From NCBI GenBank assembly GCA_041659585.1, contig JBAZXY010000034.1, forward strand, positions 1 through 12,206: a stretch of DNA of 12,206 bases. The letters run 5' to 3'. The translations under genes and the position numbers were made by a program. The DNA comes from UBA8518 sp041659585 (GTDB taxonomy: Bacteria; Patescibacteriota; Minisyncoccia; Moranbacterales; UBA2206). Shown piece by piece: positions 6,618 through 12,206 of the stretch (position 1 is its first letter; each line of letters begins with the position of its first letter). Under the pieces are notes generated by a model that saw only the letters and a list, made by a program, of their open reading frames with translations, had not been told where the DNA came from and made no database searches.

Positions 6618-7505
6618 ATGGATGTGCGTAATGCGGAAAAGGAGGTGTTGCTTTTTTTAACAGACGAAGTAGCTGCAATCAATCAATTATCAGAGGAGAT
6701 GTTGGCGCCTATCAGTGATGATTTGTTGAAAGAAAAATTAGTACTTATGCAAGTGAGAATCCAGAGTATTGGAGAGGCTCTGGGCAAAAATGGTTTTGGA
6801 GGTAGTGGGAAAGAAAAAAAGCTATCTGCAATAACGCATGATATTAATAATATCATGACCTCTATCACTGGATTTGCATCATTAGCCCTCTTCGTAAAAG
6901 AGCCGAAAAAATTCCAAGATACTTTAAGGAGTATTTGTGATGCCTCGAAATTAGTCAGTCAGACATTTGAGGAGAGGATTAAATTTATTGATGAGGGTTC
7001 GATTATTACAATGGGCTTAGCGAGAACAGAGCCGCGAGTTTTTCAAGATCTGTTACAATCAGCCCTGAGTTTTAGTCAATCAGCTAAAAATGCACAAGGC
7101 AAGGTGCATGTTTACGTAGATATGCCCACTAAGCCGATTATTGTCAGTACTTGTGGCTCTTTTTGCTCTAGGGTATTGATGAACTTATTCAATAATGCCT
7201 TTGATGCCATTGCTGTCAAGGATTATCCTGAAAATAATCAGTCGATATGGATTGTTGTTACTGCGGATGAAGGCCTCTTGAAAATTCAAGTGCGCGACAA
7301 TGGTATTGGTATGGATACCTCAGTGATAAAAAGGATATTTGAGTATGGATTCAGTACCAAGGATAAAGCGGGTCGAGGCATCGGACTTCATTCTTGCAAG
7401 GAGAGAATTGAAGAAGCCTTTGGGGGAGATATTCTGGTGGAAAGCTCTCCTGGCAACGGGACAGTTTTTTATATAAATATTCCATTGCATAAGCTAAGCT
7501 CATAA
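6618..7505 (+). CDS. Soluble histidine kinase (NtrB-like H-box, HATPase_c)
   Basis: 295 residues, no membrane segment and no recognisable PAS domain. Residues 1-60 form a charged helical N-terminus that may be a sensor or dimer segment. The H-box is ITHDINNIMTSITGFASL (72-89), with H74 the likely phosphate acceptor; the HDxNN form is that of NtrB-like and many hybrid kinases. The ATPase domain has the N-box NLFNNAFDAI (189-198), G1 DNGIGM (227-232), an F-box-like IFEYGFSTK (240-248) and G2 GRGIGLHSCKERIE (252-265), so all binding motifs are intact. AGGAGG lies shortly upstream of ATG 6618. There is no response regulator next to it; the nearest is at 11102-11773, converging with a different kinase. 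It follows the M23 peptidase by 138 bases, with no terminator in between, and has its own terminator. Confidence 0.88.
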   Translation: MDVRNAEKEVLLFLTDEVAAINQLSEEMLAPISDDLLKEKLVLMQVRIQSIGEALGKNGFGGSGKEKKLSAITHDINNIMTSITGFASLALFVKEPKKFQDTLRSICDASKLVSQTFEERIKFIDEGSIITMGLARTEPRVFQDLLQSALSFSQSAKNAQGKVHVYVDMPTKPIIVSTCGSFCSRVLMNLFNNAFDAIAVKDYPENNQSIWIVVTADEGLLKIQVRDNGIGMDTSVIKRIFEYGFSTKDKAGRGIGLHSCKERIEEAFGGDILVESSPGNGTVFYINIPLHKLSS

Positions 7506-7520
7506 TGATTATGCTAAAAT

Positions 7521-7626
7521 AATCTGTGTGAAGCAGTGTAGTAGATGGCAAATGTCATCGCAAAGGAATAGGATATAAACTCTAAAACCATCAGCTAGTA
7601 AGTCTAGTTGATGGTTTTTTATTTTT
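7521..7626 (+). ncRNA. Possible small transcript ending in a strong terminator
   Basis: An extended -10 TGC-TAAAAT (7512-7520) just after the kinase stop would start an RNA near 7527 that ends at the terminator at 7584-7626, about 95-100 bases, with no credible reading frame. It may equally be the kinase 3' tail. No known RNA family recognised. Low confidence. Confidence 0.25.
7584..7626 (+). terminator. Rho-independent terminator after the soluble kinase
   Basis: A 15-bp stem, 7584-7598 with 7604-7618 (one G-U pair), loop TAAGT, then TTTTTTATTTTT. Confidence 0.9.
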
Positions 7627-7655
7627 AAAAAATTGTAGGAGGTATGATTTTATTG

Positions 7656-7664
7656 TGATAAAAT
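7656..7664 (+). promoter_or_regulatory. Extended -10 promoter of the GNAT-radical SAM operon
   Basis: TGA-TAAAAT (7656-7664); no good -35 at 17 bp. The expected start is near 7671, giving a leader of about 67 bases that carries the duplicated ribosome-site segment. Confidence 0.45.
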
Positions 7665-7684
7665 GAAAAAGTAGTTCTTTTAAA

Positions 7685-7741
7685 AACAGAAACAAAGAGG
7701 CAGAAGGAATGAAACAGAAACAAAAAGGAGTTGTAAGATGA
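7685..7741 (+). repeat. Imperfect tandem duplication of the ribosome binding and start region
   Basis: AACAGAAACAAAGAGG... (7685-) and AACAGAAACAAAAAGG... (7713-) are about 28-bp near-copies, each ending in a purine-rich site and ATGA. The first ATG (7709) opens a 10-codon frame (MKQKQKGVVR) whose TGA (7739-7741) overlaps the GNAT start ATG 7738. The second copy has AGGAG 7-8 bases before the real start. Confidence 0.6.
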
Positions 7742-8442
7742 AACAAAACGGAGAAATTTTTTTTAGAAAAGCGCAGCCTTTAGACATTGAAAACATCGTA
7801 AATCTTGAATTGGATATTTGGGGAAAAGAGGGAGCTAATAAAAATAAGATTAGCAATAGGATAAATACTTTTCCTAGGGGCAATCTTGTTGCTGATTGGA
7901 ATGGTTCTATTGTGGGCTATTTATCCTATGAACACGTTGATGATAAGAGGGTGGGCGGTGCTTTTACGTGGGCACAAATAACGGATAACGGAACTATGTG
8001 TAATAGTCATGTTAAGAATGGAGAATACGCTTATGGAGTAAACCTGACAGTTGGAAAAAAAGCTCAATGTATGAATCTTGGGGAAGCGCTTATGCTTTAT
8101 GGAATGAGTGATGTAATTGAGGATAACAAAAAAGGATCTTTTCTTGGCTCTAGGATGCCTGGATTTAGAAACTACTCAGGGAGACATCCAAATGTTACTG
8201 CAGACGAGTATATGAGATTAAAATGGAGGGGAAGAGTTAGGGATTCAGAGCTTCGATTCTATGAATCACTGGGATTTCAAGTGATAAGAGTGCTGCCTGA
8301 TTATTTTCCTGACCCAGAGAGTCTTGATTGTGGGGTACTTCTTTTTTTTGCAAATAATTTATATATGAGTGAAGAGAGGGAACTAATTGCAAAAGCTATG
8401 AAAACAGAGGCTAAAGGCATGATTAAATATGGCAGGAGGTAG
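7738..8442 (+). CDS. GNAT-fold N-acetyltransferase-like protein
   Basis: 234 residues. The N-terminus FFRKAQPLDIENIVNLE (8-24) is a typical GNAT first strand and helix. GNLVADWNGSIVGYLSYEHV (48-67) forms the next strands. YGVNLTVGKKAQCMNLGEAL (99-118) occupies the place of the acetyl-CoA-binding motif A, with K108 and Q110 where R/Q-x-x-G-x-G/A is usual, so the loop is degenerate. ELRFYESLGFQVIRVLPDYF (171-190) matches motif B. The segments GSRMPGFRNY (137-146), TADEYM (154-159) and RVLPDYFPDPES resemble the GNAT half of YhcX-type GNAT/carbon-nitrogen hydrolase proteins, but no hydrolase follows. The acceptor substrate is unknown. ATG 7738 has AGGAG upstream. The gene is the first of a tight operon with a radical SAM gene 3 bases downstream, whose ribosome site lies in the last GNAT codons, so coupled translation and joint function are likely. 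Confidence 0.75.
   Translation: MKQNGEIFFRKAQPLDIENIVNLELDIWGKEGANKNKISNRINTFPRGNLVADWNGSIVGYLSYEHVDDKRVGGAFTWAQITDNGTMCNSHVKNGEYAYGVNLTVGKKAQCMNLGEALMLYGMSDVIEDNKKGSFLGSRMPGFRNYSGRHPNVTADEYMRLKWRGRVRDSELRFYESLGFQVIRVLPDYFPDPESLDCGVLLFFANNLYMSEERELIAKAMKTEAKGMIKYGRR
8434..8439 (+). promoter_or_regulatory. Shine-Dalgarno of the radical SAM gene inside the GNAT 3' end
   Basis: AGGAGG lies in the last codons of the GNAT gene and is 6 bases before ATG 8446. It selects the first of four close in-frame ATGs and couples the two genes. Confidence 0.75.
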
Positions 8443-8445
8443 TGT

Positions 8446-9402
8446 ATGGGAGTGATGCATAGTATGATGAGTGAATATGCAAGTTTAATAAAAAGATTTT
8501 CATTGGACAAAAATGAAACTGTTTATCGGATGATCTTAAACTTGCCTGGTGCTGGATGTGAATATTGGAAGAGGGATGGGGGCTGCACAATGTGCGGATT
8601 TCATGTGGCTACCAATAAGTACACAAGAGGGAGATTGCTTTCAAAATGGATTTTTCAACTGTTGTATATTATGGCACAAGGTTTCTATCTTAAAAATGCT
8701 CCCTTCGAGTTGTTTGTTTATAATGGAGGAAGTTTTTTGAATGACAGGGAAATTCCAGTAGGATTTCAAGATTGGTTTTTCAAGCAAGTCTCCATGCATA
8801 AAACAATCCAAAGCGTTATGGTAGAAAATCGCTGTGAATATATAACTCAAGAAAAAATAGAAAATGCAGTGCAGCTTCTTGGTGGAAAAAAGTTATATGT
8901 TGGCATAGGTCTGGAAAGCGCTAATGATTATCTGCGAAATAATGTCATAAGAAAAGGTCTTTCATTGAAGGTTTTTGAAAAAAAAGTGAGACTCGTTCGT
9001 GCTAATGATGCTTTTGTGGCTGCCTATGTATTTCTAAAACCACCTGGCTTGAATGACGAAGCGGCTCTAGTGGATGTTGTGAAAACCATCCAGTATGCAT
9101 TAGCAGTGGGCGTTTCTGAGATCAATGTTTCTTGTGCCTTTATTCAAAGGCAGACAGAAATGGAGAGGATGTATTACGATGGAGAATTTATTCCACCGCG
9201 CTTGGATATAATCGTGGAACTTATCAATATAATCATAGCTAATAGTTGGCCGGTAAGTATTGGTGGGTTTGATGATTACCCTCCTCCAGTAGCTATCCCT
9301 AGAAATTGCGATAGTTGTTCAGAAAATTTCTATGCATTAATAGAAAGATTCAGAGAAGAAAGAGTTTTGGGTGATATTCCGATATGTTCATGTTCTTCTT
9401 AA
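8446..9402 (+). CDS. Elp3/RaSEA-like radical SAM protein
   Basis: 318 residues. The iron-sulfur motif lies in GAGCEYWKRDGGCTMCGF (35-52), with Cys38, Cys47 and Cys50 (C-x8-C-x2-C). This wider spacing and the GGCTMCGF form recall the Elp3-like group that includes archaeosine synthase RaSEA (TIGR01210 type) rather than the classical CxxxCxxC. Further support: ELFVYNGGSFLND (88-100), VENRCEYITQEKI (126-138), YVGIGLESANDYLRN (151-165, a SAM-contacting strand) and KPPGLNDEAA (198-207). A C-terminal cysteine set, NCDSC (287-291) and CSC (314-316), could bind metal or tRNA. There is no membrane segment. By family the reaction may be modification of an RNA base or small molecule; the substrate is not known. 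The gene is coupled to the GNAT upstream, reminiscent of the radical SAM plus GNAT pairing in Elp3, and is followed by a strong terminator. Confidence 0.75.
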   Translation: MGVMHSMMSEYASLIKRFSLDKNETVYRMILNLPGAGCEYWKRDGGCTMCGFHVATNKYTRGRLLSKWIFQLLYIMAQGFYLKNAPFELFVYNGGSFLNDREIPVGFQDWFFKQVSMHKTIQSVMVENRCEYITQEKIENAVQLLGGKKLYVGIGLESANDYLRNNVIRKGLSLKVFEKKVRLVRANDAFVAAYVFLKPPGLNDEAALVDVVKTIQYALAVGVSEINVSCAFIQRQTEMERMYYDGEFIPPRLDIIVELINIIIANSWPVSIGGFDDYPPPVAIPRNCDSCSENFYALIERFREERVLGDIPICSCSS

Positions 9403-9431
9403 TAAAATTCTTGCGTTAGTTGTTTTTTAAA

Positions 9432-9465
9432 AAAAGGACCTTTTTCATTGCAAAAAGGTCCTTTT
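9432..9465. terminator. Terminator of the GNAT-radical SAM operon
   Basis: A perfect 14-bp inverted repeat (9432-9445 and 9452-9465) with loop CATTGC and T-rich 3' arm. Its loop and right arm contain the -35 of the next gene. Confidence 0.9.
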
Positions 9466-9482
9466 AATATTATTATAGCTAT
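9448..9482 (+). promoter_or_regulatory. Leaderless promoter of the membrane histidine kinase
   Basis: TTGCAA (9448-9453), exactly 17 bp, TATTAT (9471-9476), then six bases (AGCTAT) and ATG 9483, so the mRNA should begin at the start codon. There is no Shine-Dalgarno. The -35 lies inside the terminator hairpin. Confidence 0.6.
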
Positions 9483-11066
9483 ATGCAAGATAAATTAAGC
9501 TTATTAATAGATTTTTTCATTACTGTGACCATGGGTGGGCTTGGATTTGTCGTGTATAATAAACAAAAAGAATCTTTTACTAATAAAGCATTTTTATTAT
9601 TTACTGTTTCATTAATAATCTGGGTTAATTGTAATTTCTTTGAAAATTGGATTTCCGATAAATCACTAGCTGCTATTTTTTTAAAGCTTGATTTTATAAC
9701 AGCCCCGATAGGGGTATTTTTCATAACATTATTTTTGATAAATTTCCCTAAGCCCCAGAAGAAGATGAAATTCAGGGAAAATTTAATCTTTTTTATTCCA
9801 GCAGGAATAATCTCTCTACTGGCTTATTCAGATTTTATTATTGGGGATGTTATTTTTAATGATGGTGGTATTGGCTTTTCTTTTCAGCCAGCTTTTTATG
9901 TATATGCAATTATAATTATCGCCTATTCTCTCTTGGGGGTGGTGACCCTTTTTTTTAGGATGCATATAAGTAAGGAGGTGGAAAAGAAACAGATAAGACT
10001 TATTTTATTTGGATTTTCTGTAGTGTTGATATTGGGCATCGTGTTCAACTTTATTTTGCAGAATTATGTCTCCAAGTTGTTCTTTAGAATAAATACGTTT
10101 AGCCCTATAGTTCTTGTAATAACTACCGGTTATGCAATCATCCGATACCAGTTATTCAATATAAAAGTATTTTATGTGCAATTATTAACTATTTCCATTT
10201 GGGCGTTGATTTTTTTACAGTTCTTTTTTGTACAGGAATGGATGAATTTTGCAATAATATCAATAACTTTTTTTATTGCAGTTTTTTTTGGAATGCTTTT
10301 GATTAAATCAGTTAAAAACGAAATAGATCATAGCAACGAACTGAAAGTTGCCAATGCAAAATTACGGAAAATGGATAAATTGAAATCGGAATTTATTTCT
10401 ATGGCCTCGCATCAATTGCGTACCCCACTAACAACCATAAAAGGATTCGTTTCTATTATGAAAAAGGGTGTTTATGGGAGTGTGCCAGAAGGATTGAATG
10501 AGCCGGTTCAGCATATCGAAACGGCTAATAATCGCCTAATTGCTTTGGTGGAGGATATGATGAATGTTTCTCAAATTGAGGCGGGAAAAATGGCATTCCG
10601 CTTTAAAAAAGAAAGCATAAATGATTTGATGGAGGAGATCCTTCATTCATTTAGTGTTATGACTCAAGAAAAAAAATTGAGGTTGGAATTGGTGAAAGAT
10701 GAAAAGATTTCAGAGATATGGATGGATTATGGCAAGATACGAGAAGTGGTTTCTAATATTGTGGATAATGCTATTAAATATACGGAAAAAGGAAATATTA
10801 GAATGGAGACTAAAAAAACGGAGCATAATGTACAAATCATAATAACCGATACGGGCATAGGAATTGAAAAAGAAGGATTTGAATTTTTGTTTGATAAATT
10901 TTCTCGTGGAAAAAAAGCTCAACAGATGAAAAAGAGCGGCGTAGGGCTGGGGTTGTATTTGGGAAAGAAATTGGTAGAAGCTCATCATGGAGCTATTAAA
11001 GCTAGTTCGAGTGGAAGAGGCAGGGGTGCAACTTTTACAATAACATTGCCTATAAAGAAATATTAA
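9483..11066 (+). CDS. Membrane sensor histidine kinase with N-terminal 7TM-type domain
   Basis: 527 residues. The N-terminal half (about 8-275) is very hydrophobic and can be read as seven to nine membrane helices, resembling the 7TM region of histidine kinases (His_kinase_7TM type). A coiled linker (276-300, NEIDHSNELKVANAKLRKMD) leads to the HisKA H-box FISMASHQLRTPLTTIKGF (304-322) with H310 the phosphate acceptor. The ATPase domain shows the N-box VVSNIVDNAIKYT (422-434), G1 DTGIGIE (456-462), an F-box (LFDKFSRG, 469-476) and G2 GVGLGLYLGKKLVEAHHG (486-503), so it is catalytically complete. No PAS or HAMP domain is seen. The signal is unknown. The leaderless start fits ATG 9483. The gene converges with the OmpR/PhoB-type regulator at 11102, which is its likely partner; a facing rather than co-oriented pair is uncommon. 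A bidirectional terminator separates them. Confidence 0.92.
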   Translation: MQDKLSLLIDFFITVTMGGLGFVVYNKQKESFTNKAFLLFTVSLIIWVNCNFFENWISDKSLAAIFLKLDFITAPIGVFFITLFLINFPKPQKKMKFRENLIFFIPAGIISLLAYSDFIIGDVIFNDGGIGFSFQPAFYVYAIIIIAYSLLGVVTLFFRMHISKEVEKKQIRLILFGFSVVLILGIVFNFILQNYVSKLFFRINTFSPIVLVITTGYAIIRYQLFNIKVFYVQLLTISIWALIFLQFFFVQEWMNFAIISITFFIAVFFGMLLIKSVKNEIDHSNELKVANAKLRKMDKLKSEFISMASHQLRTPLTTIKGFVSIMKKGVYGSVPEGLNEPVQHIETANNRLIALVEDMMNVSQIEAGKMAFRFKKESINDLMEEILHSFSVMTQEKKLRLELVKDEKISEIWMDYGKIREVVSNIVDNAIKYTEKGNIRMETKKTEHNVQIIITDTGIGIEKEGFEFLFDKFSRGKKAQQMKKSGVGLGLYLGKKLVEAHHGAIKASSSGRGRGATFTITLPIKKY

Positions 11067-11075
11067 TAGAAGATA

Positions 11076-11103
11076 AAAAAATCCTGCCTGAGCAGGATTT
11101 TTT
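11076..11103. terminator. Bidirectional terminator between kinase and regulator
   Basis: A 12-bp stem, 11076-11087 with 11092-11103, tetraloop CTGA, GC core flanked by A- and T-runs. It overlaps the last two bases of the regulator's stop codon (11102-11104). Confidence 0.88.
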
Positions 11104-11773
11104 ATAGGCGATAACCGACACCACGAATAGTGTCGATAAGTGATTCTGCACCATTGATATTTATTTTTTTCCGCAATGATTGAATGTGCACATCTACGGT
11201 ATTGGTAAAAGGATCGGCATTAGTATCCCAAACATGTTCCAGAATCATACTGCGAGTGAGAATTGCTCCCACATTGCGCATGAGGTATTCAAGTAGCACT
11301 AGTTCTTTTTTGCGAAGTTGAAGTGGTTGGTCGGCTCTTGTAACAATGTGTTTTTCTAGATTAATGTAGATATCCTTGTAAGTCAGCTCCGTATAGTTAT
11401 TGCTCTCTATGGGGGAGTTAGTCCGCATAAGGGCTCTGATGCGAGCTGTCAACTCCTCAATGGCAAAAGGTTTGGTTAAATAGTCATTTGCGCCACTAGA
11501 GAAAGCCTCAAGTTTTGTCGCCATATCTTGTTCCGCTGTAAGCATAATAATAGGATAGATTCTTCCAACAGCACGCAGTGATTTGCAAATCTCGATGCCG
11601 TTTTTCCCAGGAAGATTATAATCAATCACAACAGCATCATAGTCATTTATTCGTGCAAGATTTTCTCCCTTTATGCCATCGTCTGATGTGTCCACGATAA
11701 AAAGCTCGGATTCCAATCCTTTTTTAGTGAATAGGGTGATTTCTTCTTCATCTTCAATGAGGAGTATTTTCAT
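11102..11773 (-). CDS. OmpR/PhoB-family response regulator
   Basis: 223 residues, the standard length. The receiver domain (about 1-115) begins MKILLIEDEEE; acidic residues at 7-9 bind Mg, the phosphorylation site is D51 in VVIDYNLPGKNG (48-59), with T79 (MLTAEQD) and K101 (YLTKPFA) as the conserved switch residues. The winged-helix DNA-binding domain (about 125-223) has the signature LRKKELVLLEYLMRN (153-167), HVWDTNADPFTNTVDVHIQ (180-198, recognition helix) and DTIRGVGYRL at the end. It is complete and intact. The likely kinase partner is the 9483-11066 protein facing it. The gene's own promoter lies at 11814-11842 and shares the gap with an array of 11-bp repeats (11883-11959) whose period fits the tandem half-sites this family binds; binding by this regulator is inferred. 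Confidence 0.94.
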   Translation of the reverse strand: MKILLIEDEEEITLFTKKGLESELFIVDTSDDGIKGENLARINDYDAVVIDYNLPGKNGIEICKSLRAVGRIYPIIMLTAEQDMATKLEAFSSGANDYLTKPFAIEELTARIRALMRTNSPIESNNYTELTYKDIYINLEKHIVTRADQPLQLRKKELVLLEYLMRNVGAILTRSMILEHVWDTNADPFTNTVDVHIQSLRKKININGAESLIDTIRGVGYRL

Positions 11774-11813
11774 AAAGAATATCTGATTAAGGAATTAACT
11801 TAGTGAACATAAT

Positions 11814-11842
11814 ATGATAGCATATATATTATTAGTTGTCAA
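11814..11842 (-). promoter_or_regulatory. Promoter of the response regulator
   Basis: A perfect TTGACA (11842-11837), a 17-bp spacer and an extended TGC-TATCAT (hexamer 11819-11814). The expected start is near 11807, giving a leader of about 34 bases with no clear Shine-Dalgarno. Confidence 0.75.
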
Positions 11843-11882
11843 TAGTTAAAATTTGCTTTAGAAAAGGTAAAATAAGTAATAT

Positions 11883-11959
11883 TTAATTTTGGCTTAATCT
11901 TCAGTTAATGTTTATTTTAACAAAGTTTAATGTTTATTTAATCATTATTTTATCTGAGT
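11883..11959 (+). promoter_or_regulatory. Tandem 11-bp direct-repeat operator array (PhoB/PhoP-like)
   Basis: Consecutive 11-base units start at 11883, 11894, 11905, 11916, 11927, 11938 and 11949. They read TTAATTTTGGC, TTAATCTTCAG, TTAATGTTTAT, TTTAACAAAGT, TTAATGTTTAT, TTAATCATTAT, TTTATCTGAGT. Units 3 and 5 are identical and the first six each carry TTAA at or one base after the unit start. An 11-bp period of TTAACA-like hexamers is the known format of PhoP/PhoB-type sites. The array ends 9 bases before an extended -10, where the -35 would be. The 110-base stretch before the small frame otherwise holds no gene. Confidence 0.65.
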
Positions 11960-11960
11960 A

Positions 11961-11969
11961 TGCTAAGTT
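11961..11969 (+). promoter_or_regulatory. Extended -10 downstream of the repeat array
   Basis: TGC-TAAGTT (11961-11969). There is no -35 hexamer; the last operator units occupy that place, as in activator-dependent Pho-type promoters. The expected start is near 11976, pointing at the frame beginning at 12034. Confidence 0.4.
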
Positions 11970-12033
11970 AGGCATAGTGTTGGATTGGAAAAGGAATGTT
12001 TTTTAAAAACTTAACATAAAAAAGAGGTATATT

Positions 12034-12084
12034 ATGAGTGGAGCAGAATCTTATGCAATGTCAACGGAATTTGATCTGGTGTAA
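12034..12084 (+). pseudogene. Short N-terminal frame, probably a gene broken by an insertion sequence
   Basis: Frame of 16 codons, MSGAESYAMSTEFDLV, then TAA. A GAGG site is 6 bases upstream of ATG 12034 and a promoter with an operator array lies further up, a full expression set for such a tiny frame. The stop falls right where the insertion-sequence end appears to start (TGTAAAGAGG at about 12080, repeats from 12088). The simplest reading is that the original gene continued and was cut by the insertion, with its remainder beyond the window. It could instead be a true micropeptide. No family can be named. Confidence 0.4.
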
Positions 12085-12112
12085 AGAGGAAATGAAAATG
12101 TCCGCTTTTGCG

Positions 12113-12142
12113 GGAAATGAAAATGTCCGGTTTGGACATTTT
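12113..12142. repeat. Inverted repeat AAAATGTCC/GGACATTTT in the IS end
   Basis: A perfect 9-bp stem (12120-12128 and 12134-12142) around GGTTT, just after the transposase stop. It may serve as a transposase site or as a block to transcription crossing the border. Confidence 0.6.
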
Positions 12143-12144
12143 TG

Positions 12145-12206
12145 TTAATGATTAGCGTATTGGTACTTTCTCCATGGATGATTGGCAGCTGGCGCTGATT
12201 TCGCCA
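12145..12206 (-). CDS. Partial transposase, C-terminal end
   Basis: The minus-strand frame from 12204 to the TAA at 12147-12145 reads AKSAPAANHPWRKYQYANH, 19 residues. The NHPWRK motif near a basic C-terminus recalls rve-type (DDE integrase-fold) insertion-sequence transposases, and its place directly inside the repeat-bearing end supports this. The rest of the gene, including the catalytic triad, lies outside the window, so the family is not settled. Confidence 0.45.
   Translation of the reverse strand, partial: AKSAPAANHPWRKYQYANH

Larger units (their letters stand above)
12080..12206 (-). mobile_element. End of an insertion sequence (partial)
   Basis: The end contains two identical 17-bp direct repeats (GGAAATGAAAATGTCCG at 12088-12104 and 12113-12129, 25-bp period) and an inverted copy of their core, GGACATTTT (12134-12142). 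The repeats read GGACATTTTCATTTCC on the minus strand, like multiple transposase-binding sites near IS21/IS481-type ends. A transposase tail follows inward. The outer border near 12080 is a guess; no target duplication can be checked in the window. Confidence 0.55.

Noticed and set aside
6618..7505. Pairing of the soluble kinase with the regulator at 11102
   Set aside because: They are over 3.5 kb apart with other operons between, and a complete membrane kinase faces the regulator directly; pairing with the latter is simpler.
12088..12129. Two 17-bp repeats as a CRISPR remnant
   Set aside because: Only two copies with an 8-base spacer, an inverted third core and a transposase tail beside them; no cas genes.

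Overview
The window is 12.2 kb of compact, AT-rich bacterial DNA. It holds eleven complete protein genes, one gene cut by the left edge and one transposase tail cut by the right edge. No rRNA, tRNA or CRISPR array was seen. All eleven complete genes end in TAA or TAG. The histidine-kinase H-box style, the short intergenic gaps and the MepM-type envelope peptidase would fit a Patescibacteria (CPR) genome, for example of the Parcubacteria/Moranbacteria type. This is an inference from style, not a proof.

Layout. Minus strand, 1-2091: a glycosyltransferase with a strong promoter and its own terminator, a ten-helix DMT/EamA transporter, and the start of a possible DUF218/YdcF-like gene. Plus strand, 2195-4694: a UDP-N-acetylhexosamine-type nucleotide-sugar dehydrogenase and a membrane-anchored family 2 glycosyltransferase, each with a promoter and terminator. 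With the first glycosyltransferase they look like a small surface-glycan module. At 4706-6479 a small one-helix coiled-coil protein (minus) and a MepM/Csd3-type M23 peptidase (plus) diverge from overlapping promoters. At 6618-7505 there is a soluble histidine kinase, followed by a possible small RNA.

At 7738-9402 a GNAT-fold protein and an Elp3/RaSEA-like radical SAM enzyme form a tight two-gene operon. At 9483-11773 a seven-helix membrane histidine kinase and an OmpR/PhoB-type response regulator converge on a shared terminator. The last 430 bases carry the regulator's promoter, an array of six to seven 11-bp TTAA-phased repeats that looks like a PhoB/PhoP-type tandem operator, and an extended -10. 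Next come a ribosome binding site and a 16-codon reading frame that stops where the end of an insertion sequence begins.

The strongest signals are: (1) the 11-bp operator array beside a PhoB-family regulator, feeding a gene that seems to have been broken by a transposon; (2) the GNAT plus Elp3-like radical SAM pair, a split arrangement of the two activities that Elp3 carries in one chain; (3) promoters packed against or inside the preceding terminator, two of them placed so that the mRNA would begin at the ATG (leaderless).
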